A stretch of 64,000 nucleotides of DNA from Saccharomonospora marina XMU15 (GCF_000244955.1 NZ_CM001439.1:5708427-5772426); one strand, 5' to 3'. Counted from the stretch's first letter, positions 1 to 8,352 are shown. Numbers and translations: made by a program. The notes: a model not told the origin generated them from the sequence alone.

Positions 1-1278
1 TGAGTCCGCTCCGATGGAGCGCCTGATCCCGTCGAGGTCGGCGCCGTTGGCGACAAGCTCGGCCCTGGAGGCGAAGTCGATGCCGTAGAAGCAGGGCCAG
101 CGCACCGGCGGCGAGGCGATCCGGACGTGGACCTCCAACGCACCGGACTCGCGCAGCATCCGCACGAGCGCACGCTGGGTGTTGCCGCGCACGATGGAGT
201 CGTCGACGACGACGAGCCGCTTGCCCCGGATCACCTCGCGCAGCGGGTTCAGCTTGAGCCGGATGCCCAGTTGCCGGATAGTCTGCGAGGGCTGGATGAA
301 GGTGCGGCCGACGTAGGCGTTCTTGACCAGTCCGGAGCCGTAGGGGATACCGGAGGCCTGTGCGTAACCGATCGCCGCGGGCGTGCCCGACTCCGGCACC
401 GGGATGACGAGGTCGGCATCGGCGGGGTGCTCCTCAGCCAGCTTGCGCCCGATCTCCACTCTGGTGGCGTGCACGCTGCGGCCGGCGATGGTGGTGTCCG
501 GCCTGGCGAGGTAGACGTACTCGAACACGCAGCCTTTCGGCTCCGGGTTGGCGAACCGGGTGGATCGCAGCCCGCCCGCGTCGATGGCGATCAACTCGCC
601 GGGCTCCACCTCGCGGACGAACGAAGCACCGACGATGTCGAGTGCGGCCGTCTCACTCGCGACGACCCAGCCGCGCTCCAACCTGCCCAGCACGAGCGGG
701 CGCACACCGTGTGGATCGCGGGCGGCGTAAAGCGTGTTCTCGTCGGCGAAGGTCAGGCAGAAGGCACCGCGGATGGTGGGAAGCAGTTCGACGGCCGCGG
801 CCTCTATCCCCTTGTCCGCCGCGGCAGCGGCGAGCAGGCCACAGATCAGGTCGGAATCGGTCGTCGCTCCGGCCGAGTCCACGACACCGAGTTCACGGGC
901 CCGCTCGTGCAGTTCGTGAGTGTTGACCAGATTGCCGTTGTGGCCGAGCGAGAGGCCGGTGCCTGCCGCGGTGGTCCGAAACGTCGGCTGGGCGTTCTCC
1001 CAACTGCCGCCGCCGGTCGTGGAGTAGCGGCAGTGCCCGATCGAGACGTGGCCCTGCAACGACGAGAGCACCTGCTCGTCGAAGACCTGACTGACCAGGC
1101 CCAGGTCCTTGAACACGACGATCTGGCTGCCGTCGGAGACGGATATGCCCGCCGCCTCCTGCCCTCGATGCTGGAGGGCGTACAGACCGTAGTAGCTGAG
1201 TTTCGCGACGTCCTCGCCCGGCGCCCAGACGCCGAACACACCGCACTCCTCGCGAGGCTCGGCCTCGAGCTGATCCAC
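1..1278 (-). CDS. purF: Amidophosphoribosyltransferase PurF (5' part; C-terminus beyond window)
   Basis: First committed step of purine synthesis: transfers glutamine-derived ammonia to PRPP to give 5-phosphoribosylamine. About 426 codons are visible and the C-terminal end lies before base 1. From the GTG at 1278 a short propeptide (11 residues) precedes Cys12 of the ECGVFGVWAPG motif, the N-terminal Ntn-type glutaminase nucleophile. The class II amidotransferase motifs GHCRYSTTG and GHNGNLVN follow. The PRTase motif VVVDDSIVRGNT lies toward the visible end. An AGGGGAG ribosome site sits about 9 nt before the GTG; an upstream in-frame GTG at about 1311 is an alternative. A TACACT hexamer at 1316-1321 may be the -10 element. 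Confidence 0.95.
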   Translation of the reverse strand, partial: MDQLEAEPREECGVFGVWAPGEDVAKLSYYGLYALQHRGQEAAGISVSDGSQIVVFKDLGLVSQVFDEQVLSSLQGHVSIGHCRYSTTGGGSWENAQPTFRTTAAGTGLSLGHNGNLVNTHELHERARELGVVDSAGATTDSDLICGLLAAAAADKGIEAAAVELLPTIRGAFCLTFADENTLYAARDPHGVRPLVLGRLERGWVVASETAALDIVGASFVREVEPGELIAIDAGGLRSTRFANPEPKGCVFEYVYLARPDTTIAGRSVHATRVEIGRKLAEEHPADADLVIPVPESGTPAAIGYAQASGIPYGSGLVKNAYVGRTFIQPSQTIRQLGIRLKLNPLREVIRGKRLVVVDDSIVRGNTQRALVRMLRESGALEVHVRIASPPVRWPCFYGIDFASRAELVANGADLDGIRRSIGADS

Positions 1279-1357
1279 CGAAAGGCTCCCCTGAACGAGA
1301 GAACGGGCCACTACCAGTGTAGGTCGCCGGTAGCGGCCCGGTCCGGTGATGTAGGGC

Positions 1358-1735
1358 TCACGCCGTGGCCATCAACCACTTCGCGCGGCCCGACTCACCC
1401 CGGACCCAACACCCGCCCCCGCGGTGGGAGTAGTGCGGTGTGTAGTCCTCGTCGCCGAGGGAGAGCAGGTCGCCGACCACGGGTTGCATCGCACCGGAGG
1501 AGCTCCACAGCACGGTCGTCGGCTGCAGCACGTCGTCCTCGTCGTGCGGCATCCGCATGGCGGTCACGTCGTCCTCGCCGTCGAGGCGCACCACGTCGAT
1601 CACCGTGCCGTGCGCCCGGATGCCGACCACGGTGACGACCTCGCCGTTGGCGTCGCGGGGATGTAGGAACCGGTAGCCCCTGGCGATCAGGGTGCCCAGC
1701 ACTTCTTCGACCGTCAGTTCAGGCGACAATGTCAT
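1358..1735 (-). CDS. Conserved hypothetical protein, about 125 aa
   Basis: No family recognised. The protein begins MTLSPELTVEEVLGTLI and is acidic in the middle (DGEDDV, PHDEDDV), with a Gly-rich stretch followed by a CWVRGESGRAKW end. No signal peptide or membrane segment is seen. The start at 1735 is preferred because GAAGGA lies about 10 nt upstream; an ATG at 1747 is possible. It overlaps the 3' end of the DUF397 gene by 17 nt in the same direction, so it is probably co-translated with that gene and may belong to the XRE/DUF397 module. Confidence 0.6.
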   Translation of the reverse strand: MTLSPELTVEEVLGTLIARGYRFLHPRDANGEVVTVVGIRAHGTVIDVVRLDGEDDVTAMRMPHDEDDVLQPTTVLWSSSGAMQPVVGDLLSLGDEDYTPHYSHRGGGCWVRGESGRAKWLMATA

Positions 1736-1958
1736 CGAACTCGCCATCCTTCGCTCCCGCGAGGAATGCCTCCACCTCGGCGCGCGTGTAGACCAGCGCG
1801 GGACCTCGAGGATCACGCGAGTTGCGCACGGCCACCTCACCGGTACCGAGTGGTGCCAGCTCGACGCAGTTTCCCATCGCACCGCTGTAGGTGCTCTTGC
1901 GCCAAGCCGCGTCCGTCAGCAGTTCCGAAGAGACCCCGTTGGGAATCCGCTTCGCCAT
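1719..1958 (-). CDS. DUF397 domain protein, 79 aa
   Basis: The small protein contains the family hallmarks AAWRKSTYSG, NCVELAPLG, VAVRNSRDPRGPAL and an ending that favours EVEAFLAG. DUF397 proteins are very common in filamentous actinomycetes and typically follow an XRE/DUF5753 regulator, as here (regulator at 2153-3031). They are thought to act as small partners of that regulator in developmental control; the biochemical role is unknown. A strong GGAAGGTGAGG ribosome site precedes the ATG at 1958. Confidence 0.9.
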   Translation of the reverse strand: MAKRIPNGVSSELLTDAAWRKSTYSGAMGNCVELAPLGTGEVAVRNSRDPRGPALVYTRAEVEAFLAGAKDGEFDDIVA

Positions 1959-1993
1959 GATCCTCACCTTCCCGACCAAACACACTGGAGGAT

Positions 1994-2067
1994 GCATCTG
2001 CACGTGCAACCGATCGTGCACAGACGGTAGCACGTGCCCATGCAGGTGTGAATGCACGTGCAGATGC
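1994..2067. promoter_or_regulatory. Palindrome array upstream of the DUF397 gene
   Basis: The 15-base sequence GCATCTGCACGTGCA (1994-2008) recurs as its exact reverse complement at 2053-2067. Each arm contains the perfect palindrome TGCACGTGCA, and a third GCACGTGC core sits at 2030-2037. The array lies in the 194-nt gap between the XRE gene and the DUF397 gene, where an operator would be expected. Binding by the neighbouring XRE regulator is an inference. Confidence 0.5.
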
Positions 2068-2152
2068 CCGATCATGTGATCGTCGTCGCAGGACCGAGGC
2101 GGTGTTACCTCCCCGATCGGGGGTACCGGCCTTGGCGATCTGTCCTGGCGAC

Positions 2153-3031
2153 TCAGCCTTCGGCGCGGGCCTTGGCCAGCAACTGCCGGGACCGGTCGGG
2201 CGTCTCCGCGTCGACGGCAAGCCGGTCCAGCGAACGGCCGATGAGTTCGATCTCGTCGGGGCGGTCCAGGTACAGCCCGCCCGCGATGTGCTCGATGTAG
2301 CCGATGTTCGGTAGCTCCGGCTCCGCGAACCGCAGCAACGTGAAAGCGCCCTCGGCGGCGTAGCCGCTGCGCTCGTAGGGGACGACCTGAACGGAGATGT
2401 GCGGCAGCGAGGTCAACTCGAGCAACTGGTCCAGCTGCTCCCTGTGCACCTTCCTGCCGCCGATGGGCCGGTGCAGCACCGACTCGTCGATGACGGCCCA
2501 CAGCTTCGGGGCGTTCGGGCGGAACAGCACCTTCTGTCGCCGCATCCGTAACGCGACCCTGCCCTCGGCAGCCTCGCTCGCCGTCTCCGGCAGCCCGTGG
2601 GTGACGACGGCCCTCGCGTAGTCCTCGGTCTGCAACAGGCCCGGCACGAACTGCAGTTCGTAGGTCTGGATTCGCGAGGCCGCCTCTTCCAGACCGACGT
2701 AGTCGTCGAACCACTTGGGCATGTAGTCGTTGAACTTCTGCCACCAGCCCGGCTGATTCGACTCCTTCACCATGCGAAGGAAGCTCTCGCGCTCGGCGGG
2801 GTCCCCGACCCCGTAGAGGGTCAGCAGATCGGCGACGTCGCGCTCCTTGAAGCCGACGCGGCCGAGTTCCAGCCGGCTGATCTTGGATTCGGAAGCGCGA
2901 ATGTGGTAGCCCGCGTCGGATCTGCTGACAGCGGCCTGCTCGCGCAGGCGACGCAGCTGAGCGCCGAGGATCATCCGCCGGGCGGTAGAGCCGGTGGCGT
3001 GCTCGCCGGCGGAGGCCTCATGCGCTGCCAT
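2153..3031 (-). CDS. XRE-family regulator with DUF5753 domain, 292 aa
   Basis: An N-terminal helix-turn-helix (about residues 20-80: LGAQLRRLREQAAVSRSDAG then RASESKISRLELGR) is followed by a DUF5753 effector domain. The latter shows ELQFVPGLLQTEDYARAV, the RQKVLF segment and SVQVVPY. This architecture is typical of actinomycete regulators paired with DUF397 proteins. It is transcribed in the same direction as the DUF397 gene downstream. Its upstream region holds two CACTACCAG repeats. Confidence 0.92.
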   Translation of the reverse strand: MAAHEASAGEHATGSTARRMILGAQLRRLREQAAVSRSDAGYHIRASESKISRLELGRVGFKERDVADLLTLYGVGDPAERESFLRMVKESNQPGWWQKFNDYMPKWFDDYVGLEEAASRIQTYELQFVPGLLQTEDYARAVVTHGLPETASEAAEGRVALRMRRQKVLFRPNAPKLWAVIDESVLHRPIGGRKVHREQLDQLLELTSLPHISVQVVPYERSGYAAEGAFTLLRFAEPELPNIGYIEHIAGGLYLDRPDEIELIGRSLDRLAVDAETPDRSRQLLAKARAEG

Positions 3032-3050
3032 GTCCGCAGTCCATCCCTCT

Positions 3051-3073
3051 CACTACCAGTAACGCACTACCAG
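3051..3073. promoter_or_regulatory. Direct repeat CACTACCAG x2 upstream of the XRE gene
   Basis: CACTACCAG occurs at 3051-3059 and 3065-3073 (14-base period) just upstream of the XRE start codon. The same 9-mer, with one extra shared base (CACTACCAGT), occurs at 1309-1318 upstream of purF. On the coding strand the motif reads CTGGTAGTG. It may be a regulator binding site or part of the promoters; this is not established. Confidence 0.35.
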
Positions 3074-3246
3074 CTAAGACACGTGGCCGGACATCGTACC
3101 GGAGAAAAACCGCCCGATCACCGAAAGTACACCGAGCCGACGCGCAGTCAAGCGGCTACCGCCGTTTACCCTGACGAACCGAACGCATACGCTACGTGGG
3201 TCCGGCGACAACAACTCCATCAGACGCCTTGCGAGGTACTCCGACG

Positions 3247-4083
3247 ATGCCCGCCACAATCCCGGAATCCGAGCGCCCGCCTTCGACGGCGATCGACACG
3301 ACGACGCCGAGCATCGCACGGGCCTACGACTACGCCCTCGGAGGCAAGGACAACTACGAGGTCGACCGCGAACTGCTGCGGCAGCTGAACGCCGCGGTGC
3401 CCGAGGTGGCGAGCATCGCGATCACCAACCGATCGTTCTTGATCCGGGCCGTCCGGTTCCTGTCGATGCAGGCAGGCATCGACCAGTACCTCGACTGCGG
3501 TTCGGGCCTGCCCACCGCCGAGAACACCCACCAGGTCGCGCAGCGCCTCAACCCACAGGCACGTGTGGTCTACGTGGACAACGACCCAGTCGTACTGGCC
3601 CACGGCCGCGCGCTGCTCGAGGAGAACGAGAACACCGCCTTCCTCGGCGCGGACATCTTCAACCCGCCGGAGGTACTCGAGGCCGAAACCGTGCGGCGGC
3701 TGCTGGACTTCAGCCGCCCGATCGGCCTGCTCCAGGTCGCGACCATGCACCACCACAGCGCCGACTTCGGCCTCCCGCCCGCCGAGGTGATGCGGTCCTA
3801 CATCGACGCGCTGCCTTCCGGTTCCTACGTCGCCTTCACGCACTTCTTCGACCCGGAGAACGAGCACAGCGAGGTGGCGCAGCGGGTGCAGACCATCCTC
3901 AACTCCAGCATCAGCAAGGGCTTCTTCCGCACCCGTGCGGAGATCATGCAGATGCTGGAGGGGCTTGAACTGGTCGAGCCGGGCCTCGTCGTCAACGACG
4001 AATGGTGGCCGGACGGGCCGAGGATCAAACCGCTGCCCGCCGCCGGACACTGCATCGTCGGAGCCGTCGGCCGCAAGCCCTGA
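3247..4083 (+). CDS. SAM-dependent methyltransferase, DUF574 family, 278 aa
   Basis: The protein matches the actinomycete-specific S-adenosyl methyltransferase family (DUF574): PSIARAYDYALGGKDNYEVDR at the start, YLDCGSGLPTAENTHQVAQ, and VVYVDNDPVVLAHGRALL, which binds the cofactor. The latter half has THFFDP and the FFRTRAEI/DEWWPDG region. Substrates of this large paralogous family are unknown. The ATG at 3247, with GAGGT upstream, is chosen over a GTG at 3196 because the family begins shortly before the AYDYALGG motif. It is divergent from the XRE gene. Confidence 0.9.
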   Translation: MPATIPESERPPSTAIDTTTPSIARAYDYALGGKDNYEVDRELLRQLNAAVPEVASIAITNRSFLIRAVRFLSMQAGIDQYLDCGSGLPTAENTHQVAQRLNPQARVVYVDNDPVVLAHGRALLEENENTAFLGADIFNPPEVLEAETVRRLLDFSRPIGLLQVATMHHHSADFGLPPAEVMRSYIDALPSGSYVAFTHFFDPENEHSEVAQRVQTILNSSISKGFFRTRAEIMQMLEGLELVEPGLVVNDEWWPDGPRIKPLPAAGHCIVGAVGRKP

Positions 4084-4102
4084 CCGCACGTGGCCTCGGG
4101 TC

Positions 4103-4483
4103 CTACACCCGCACGATGGGAAGCCAGCGGGACAGGTCGGCGCGCGTTCCCGAGGCGCTGACCCGCCCCTGCCGCCGCGCCTCGGTCCACTCCAGACGGC
4201 CGGTGGCGAGCTCCAGCCACGTGCGGGCGTCGGTTTCGACCACGTTGCCGGGTGTGCCCCTGGTGTGGCGAGGGCCTGCTACACATTGGACGGCGGCGAA
4301 CGGTGGAACCCTCACCTCGACGCTTCGTCCGGGGGCGATCGCGGCGAGGGTACGCAGGCTGAGCCGTACGGCCGAGGCAAGGTCGGCACGCGCGGGAGCC
4401 GCGTCCGCACCGTCCAGCCAGGGCGACACGGCCGCCACCGCGGCTCTCAACTCGCCGGGGTCCACCTGGCGCGAAGTGGGCAT
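4103..4483 (-). CDS. Sterol-carrier-family protein, 126 aa (Rv0807-like)
   Basis: A small soluble protein (VDPGELRAAVAAVSPWL at the N-terminus, SVEVRVPPFAAVQCVAGPRH in the centre, NVVETDARTWLELATGRLEW toward the end). It resembles the bacterial SCP2-like 'sterol carrier family protein' that sits near purF in mycobacteria. The TWLELATGRLEW segment is typical of the SCP2 fold. The name does not prove sterol binding. The start at 4483 is the family-like MPTSRQVDPG; longer starts lack similarity. It is convergent with the DUF574 gene. Confidence 0.75.
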   Translation of the reverse strand: MPTSRQVDPGELRAAVAAVSPWLDGADAAPARADLASAVRLSLRTLAAIAPGRSVEVRVPPFAAVQCVAGPRHTRGTPGNVVETDARTWLELATGRLEWTEARRQGRVSASGTRADLSRWLPIVRV

Positions 4484-4541
4484 GCCACAACAGTAGAGTG
4501 GCCACCCAGGTACGAACACACGGCACGACGTGGGGAAGCAC

Positions 4542-5153
4542 ATGGCGCAGCGGGATGACGCAGACCGCCTGGTGCCCGACGGGACCGCGGTCATCAGGAC
4601 GCCGGAGATCACGCCTGAGATGCGGGCCAACGCGAGGGCGAACCCCGGGAGTTGGCTGTACGTCATCGACGAGGCGTTCGATCCCAGTGGACGTGTCCCT
4701 TCCTGGGCGGTCGTCGGCGCCTATCCGGTCAACTCCGACGGTGAGATCATCGAGGACTTCCATCCCAACGACCGTTACCGCCCCTCCCCGAAGGCGCTCG
4801 GGCTGCCTGAGCCTGCCAACGACCTGGAGCGGCTGCTGCAACTGGTGTATGCCCGGCACCGCCCCGCCGAGGACCTGCCGCGTGCCGTGCTCGACTCGAC
4901 GCTGTTCGTCTACGCGTGGTCGCCCGCGCAGCGAACGGTGGTCGGTTTCCACGACGCCGATGGCGATGTCGCGGTGCCCGCGTACACGGCCAAGTCGCTG
5001 GTGCCGGGTGACTGGCCGCATGCGCGGGCAGTGCTCGGCCGCGAGATCGTCGAGCTACTCGGTGGTCACCCGGTCGTGCTGAACCCGCACGACCTCGTCA
5101 CGGCCGTCGTGCCTGCGCAAGACCTGGAGGAGGCGCTTCGCGGGCGAGGCTGA
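4542..5153 (+). CDS. Putative type VII secretion system-associated protein, 203 aa
   Basis: Soluble acidic protein with ITPEMRANARANPGSWLYVIDEAFDP near the start, DFHPNDRYRPSPKALGLPEP in the middle and PVVLNPHDLVTAVVPAQDLEEAL at the end. I recognise this pattern from actinomycete proteins annotated as 'type VII secretion system-associated', which combine a repeated SseB-like half. No secretion signal or membrane helix is seen. GGGGAAG precedes the ATG at 4542. It is divergent from the SCP-like gene with about 58 nt between starts. No ESX core gene lies next to it; an ESX module occurs at 61-64 kb. Confidence 0.6.
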   Translation: MAQRDDADRLVPDGTAVIRTPEITPEMRANARANPGSWLYVIDEAFDPSGRVPSWAVVGAYPVNSDGEIIEDFHPNDRYRPSPKALGLPEPANDLERLLQLVYARHRPAEDLPRAVLDSTLFVYAWSPAQRTVVGFHDADGDVAVPAYTAKSLVPGDWPHARAVLGREIVELLGGHPVVLNPHDLVTAVVPAQDLEEALRGRG

Positions 5154-5252
5154 CCGCACTCGTTCCCGACTCTGCCGTGTGACACCCGGTTCGCGGGCGG
5201 TAGCCCCCACAGGCATGGTGCCTGTGGGGACGCCAACGAAGCGGGAGTCAAC

Positions 5253-6068
5253 GTGACAGTTCGCAGACCTTTCGCCTGGCTCGCCTGCGCGGTGCTCGCC
5301 TCGGCGAGCCTCGTCGCCACCGGTGCGCAGGCATCGGCGGCCGACGAGTACGCGGGCGCGGCAAACAGACATGCGGGATCTCAGATCGCCCTGCACGAGG
5401 GGGTCCACGGGCAACCCCGGCCCGCCGCGAGGATGGCGGGCGAACAGCTACTCGGTCACGACGTCAGCGGCTGGCAGGGCGATGTGGACTGGCCTTCGGC
5501 ACGTGAGGGTGGCGCGCGATTCGTCTACGTCAAGGCCACCGAGGGCACGGGCTACCGCAACGACCACTTCGCTCAGCAGTACAACGGGTCCTACGAGGTC
5601 GGCATGCTGCGCGGTGCGTACCACTTCGCGCGCCCCGACGTCTCCGGTGGAGCCGAGCAGGCCGAGTACTTCGTCGCAGGGGGTGGCGGTTGGAGCCCGG
5701 ACGGCAGGACCCTGCCCGGTGCGCTCGACATGGAGTACAACCCGCACGGCGACGCCTGCTACGGCAAGTCGCCCGCCCAGCTGGTCGCCTGGATCAAGGC
5801 CTTTTCCGACACCTACACGCGCAGCACCGGGGTGGCTCCGGTGATCTACACCAGCACGAGTTGGTGGCAACGCTGCACCGGCGGCAGTGCCGCTTTCGGC
5901 GACACCAACCCGCTGTGGCTTGCCCGCTACGCGCCCGAGATCGGTCCGTTGCCGCCCGGCTGGGGCACTCACACGATCTGGCAGTTCTCCGACTCCGGGC
6001 GCCTTCCCGGTGATCAGAACTATTTCAACGGTGCGGCCGAGCAACTGCTCAGGTTGGCAACCGGCTGA
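5253..6068 (+). CDS. Secreted GH25 lysozyme (muramidase), 271 aa
   Basis: Hydrolyses the MurNAc-GlcNAc bond of peptidoglycan outside the cell. A signal peptide (basic RRP start, hydrophobic core WLACAVLASASLVA, cleavage near AQASA) precedes a Chalaropsis-type GH25 domain from about residue 68: HDVSGWQGDVDW, FVYVKATEGTGY, RGAYHFARP, and the catalytic-site segment GALDMEYNP with Asp and Glu. IYTSTSWW and TIWQFSDSG complete the fold. The start is GTG at 5253 with GGGAG upstream. A paralogue follows directly. Confidence 0.93.
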   Translation: MTVRRPFAWLACAVLASASLVATGAQASAADEYAGAANRHAGSQIALHEGVHGQPRPAARMAGEQLLGHDVSGWQGDVDWPSAREGGARFVYVKATEGTGYRNDHFAQQYNGSYEVGMLRGAYHFARPDVSGGAEQAEYFVAGGGGWSPDGRTLPGALDMEYNPHGDACYGKSPAQLVAWIKAFSDTYTRSTGVAPVIYTSTSWWQRCTGGSAAFGDTNPLWLARYAPEIGPLPPGWGTHTIWQFSDSGRLPGDQNYFNGAAEQLLRLATG

Positions 6069-6173
6069 TATCGCGTGCTCCATTCGGGCCACATCCAGCG
6101 AATGGTTCTCGGTCGTGAATCACCCACTCATATCAGCGGTTTGACGACAACTAGTGACAACCGCGGCAGTTCT

Positions 6174-6187
6174 GCGATAGAAATCGC
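6174..6187. promoter_or_regulatory. Inverted repeat upstream of the second lysozyme gene
   Basis: GCGAT-AGAA-ATCGC is a perfect 5-bp inverted repeat in the 189-nt gap between the two lysozyme genes. Just upstream, GACAAC is repeated at 6146-6151 and 6156-6161 with a 10-base period. The gap is more AT-rich than its surroundings and must carry the promoter of the second gene. Function is inferred only from position. Confidence 0.3.
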
Positions 6188-6257
6188 GCCCGAATGGCTT
6201 CCCGGCGGAGCCGTTCACAGCGAGGGCGCATTGTTGATCTTGAAGGGATAATTCCAA

Positions 6258-7133
6258 ATGTCCACCGGACGAAGAATGTGGCGACGGTTGGTCGCCGCCG
6301 CGGCGCTCGGCTCGGCCAGCGCGCTCCTGCTCGGCGCGCTGTCCCCGGTTACCGCGGCAGCTGAGGGCGAGGACCGCCTGCGCGAGTACATCAGAGCCAA
6401 CGATCACCCCATGGGCTCACAGATAGCCAGAGTGGAGGGTGATCACTCCACCCGGGAGAGCAAGCGGAGGGCGTTGCTGCCGCAGGGACGCGACGCGGAT
6501 GGGATGCCCGCGATGGCCACGGTACCCGGTATCGATGTCAGTGGGTGGCAGGGAAACGTCGACTGGACCGACTGGTGGAACCAGGGCAAGCGGTTCGCCT
6601 ACGTCAAGGCCACCGAGGGAACCGGGTACGAGAACCCCTATTTCGCCCAGCAGTACAACGGCTCGTACGACGTCGGCATGATTCGTGGCGCCTACCATTT
6701 CGCGCTGCCCGACCGCTCCTCCGGTGCCGCGCAGGCCAACTTCTTCGTCGACAACGGTGGTGGCTGGTCAGCCGACGGCAAGACGCTGCCCGGTGCGCTC
6801 GACATGGAGTACAACCCCTACGGCGACACCTGCTACGGCAAGAGTCAGGCCGCCATGGCCTCCTGGATCAGGGACTTCCACGACACCTACCACGCCAGAA
6901 CCGGCCGCTGGCCGGTGATCTACACCTCCACGAGCTGGTGGAACCAGTGCGTCGGAACGGCACAAAGCTTCGGCAGCACCGTTCCGCTGTGGGTGGCCCG
7001 GTATGCCTCATCGGTGGGCACGTTGCCGCACGGCTGGAACTACCACACCTTCTGGCAGTACACCTCCAGCCCGATCGATCAGAACTCCTTCAACGGCAGC
7101 TACGACCGGCTGCGGGTGCTGGCCTTGGGCTGA
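6258..7133 (+). CDS. Secreted GH25 lysozyme (muramidase), 291 aa, tandem paralogue
   Basis: Same family and plan as the preceding gene. It has a signal peptide with a hydrophobic core (LVAAAALGSASALLLGALS) and cleavage near VTAAAEG, a linker rich in charged residues, then the GH25 domain: GIDVSGWQGNVDW, FAYVKATEGTGY, GAYHFALPD, GALDMEYNPYGDTCYG with the catalytic acids, IYTSTSWWNQC and FWQYTSSPID. Two Cys (in GDTCYG and WWNQCVG) are conserved in both copies and could form a disulfide. GAAGGGA precedes the ATG. It has its own upstream region and a hairpin downstream. Confidence 0.93.
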   Translation: MSTGRRMWRRLVAAAALGSASALLLGALSPVTAAAEGEDRLREYIRANDHPMGSQIARVEGDHSTRESKRRALLPQGRDADGMPAMATVPGIDVSGWQGNVDWTDWWNQGKRFAYVKATEGTGYENPYFAQQYNGSYDVGMIRGAYHFALPDRSSGAAQANFFVDNGGGWSADGKTLPGALDMEYNPYGDTCYGKSQAAMASWIRDFHDTYHARTGRWPVIYTSTSWWNQCVGTAQSFGSTVPLWVARYASSVGTLPHGWNYHTFWQYTSSPIDQNSFNGSYDRLRVLALG

Positions 7134-7148
7134 ACCCAGCGTGAACGT

Positions 7149-7192
7149 GGGCTCTCACCCGGCACGTTGCGCTGGTGGCCGGGTGGGAGCCC
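7149..7192 (+). terminator. Hairpin terminator after the second lysozyme gene
   Basis: GGGCTCTCACCCGGC (7149-7163) pairs with GCCGGGTGGGAGCCC (7178-7192), a 15-bp stem with one mismatch and a 14-nt loop, starting 16 nt after the stop codon. There is no T-run, as is usual for GC-rich actinomycete terminators. Confidence 0.6.
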
Positions 7193-7323
7193 ATCGCCGT
7201 GCCGTGTTGATCGCGAGGCAGAATTCCAGGTCGACATCGCGTCTGGGGAACCAGCACCCGTAGTGCGCGCGTCGGAACTGGCGGGAGAGCGCACCTGTAG
7301 GGGCGCCGCGATCCACGGAAGGC

Positions 7324-8352
7324 ATGACCATGACGTATCCACCGCAACCCGGCCAGCCGCCGTACGGGCAACAGCCGGGCCCCTACGGCCAGGGCGGCTA
7401 TCCCCAATCCGGCGGGTTCCCCCAGCAAGGCGGTCAGTACCCCGCGACAGCGGGCTATCCACAACAGGGCCAGTACCAGCAAGGCTACTACCAGCAGGGC
7501 GGGCAGTTCGGCTACCCGCAGGGTGGCGGGTTCGGTCCGCCACCGCCGAAGAAGAAGACCGGCCTGTGGGTCGGGCTTTCGGCGGGTGCCGTCGTGGTCA
7601 TCGCGTTCGTCATCACCGCCTTCGTGGCTCCCGGCTTCCTGCTCTCCGATGAGGAGGACGGCGGGGGCGCGGGCGACGGTGCGGGCGGCACCGGCGCGGC
7701 CGCGGTCGCGCAACAGATCATCGACGGCCTCAACAACAAGGACACCGCCGCGCTGAACAAGTTGACGTGCTCCGGTGCCGACCAGGACGTCTCGGAAGCC
7801 ATCGGTTCGGTCAACGACATCGAGAAGGCAACCCTGGGAGAGGTCAAGGAGTCGGGCAACACCGCGACCGCGAATGCCAAGGTGGTTGTCTCCGGCGACG
7901 AGTACGACGTGGTCAGCGAACTGGCCAAGAACGGCGGCAACTGGTGCTGGCAGAACCTGAGCATCGGCGGCACCGGCACCGGCACCGGGCCCACCATGAC
8001 GAGCCCGAGTGAGCCAACCGGAACCGGCGACGACACCTCCGGTGGCGGGGGCGCAGCCGATGCCGAAGCAATGATCGAGGAGTTCATCGACGCCATCAAC
8101 AACGGCGACAAGGCGACCGCGACAGACATGCTGTGCTCGGGCGCCGGAGAGATGAGCAAGAGCTCGCTGGACAAGGTGTTCACCGGCTCGGCCCAACTGA
8201 GCGCCGACCCCGTGAACGAGGAGGGGAGCGCTTCGGGCTCCACCTACACCTCCACCATCGAAGGCACTGTGGACGGCCAGCAGGCGTACGGAGCGGTTGC
8301 CGTGGTCGAGATCAGCGGCGAGTTGTGCGTAGCGGCGCTCTACGTCTCCTGA
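7324..8352 (+). CDS. Membrane protein with P/Q/G/Y-rich N-terminus and two repeated extracellular domains, 342 aa
   Basis: Residues 1-75 are low-complexity (PQPGQPPYGQQ, GYYQQGG) and end in a basic PPKKK stop. One membrane helix (about 80-105, LWVGLSAGAVVVIAFVITAF) follows. Outside are two tandem NTF2-like/DUF4878-type domains, each starting with AQQIIDGLNNKDTAALNKLTC or AMIEEFIDAINNGDKATATDMLC, joined by a Gly/Thr linker. Each domain has two Cys (TCSGA...WCWQ and LCSGAG...LCVA), suggesting one disulfide per domain. The function is unknown. ATG 7330 is an alternative start. Its last 13 nt overlap the convergent XRE-cupin gene. Confidence 0.85.
   Translation: MTMTYPPQPGQPPYGQQPGPYGQGGYPQSGGFPQQGGQYPATAGYPQQGQYQQGYYQQGGQFGYPQGGGFGPPPPKKKTGLWVGLSAGAVVVIAFVITAFVAPGFLLSDEEDGGGAGDGAGGTGAAAVAQQIIDGLNNKDTAALNKLTCSGADQDVSEAIGSVNDIEKATLGEVKESGNTATANAKVVVSGDEYDVVSELAKNGGNWCWQNLSIGGTGTGTGPTMTSPSEPTGTGDDTSGGGGAADAEAMIEEFIDAINNGDKATATDMLCSGAGEMSKSSLDKVFTGSAQLSADPVNEEGSASGSTYTSTIEGTVDGQQAYGAVAVVEISGELCVAALYVS

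Noticed and set aside
127..1635. A 502-codon plus-strand frame over purF
   Set aside because: It is the antisense shadow of purF: the minus strand reads unmistakable PurF motifs.
1719..2110. His-rich N-terminal extension of the DUF397 protein (HLHVHSHLHGHV)
   Set aside because: The pattern comes from the GCACGTGC palindromes read as codons. The ATG 1958 has a strong ribosome site and the family begins there.
7340..7540. Tandem DNA repeat
   Set aside because: The repetition follows codons for Pro, Gln, Gly and Tyr in a real gene and has no fixed unit length.
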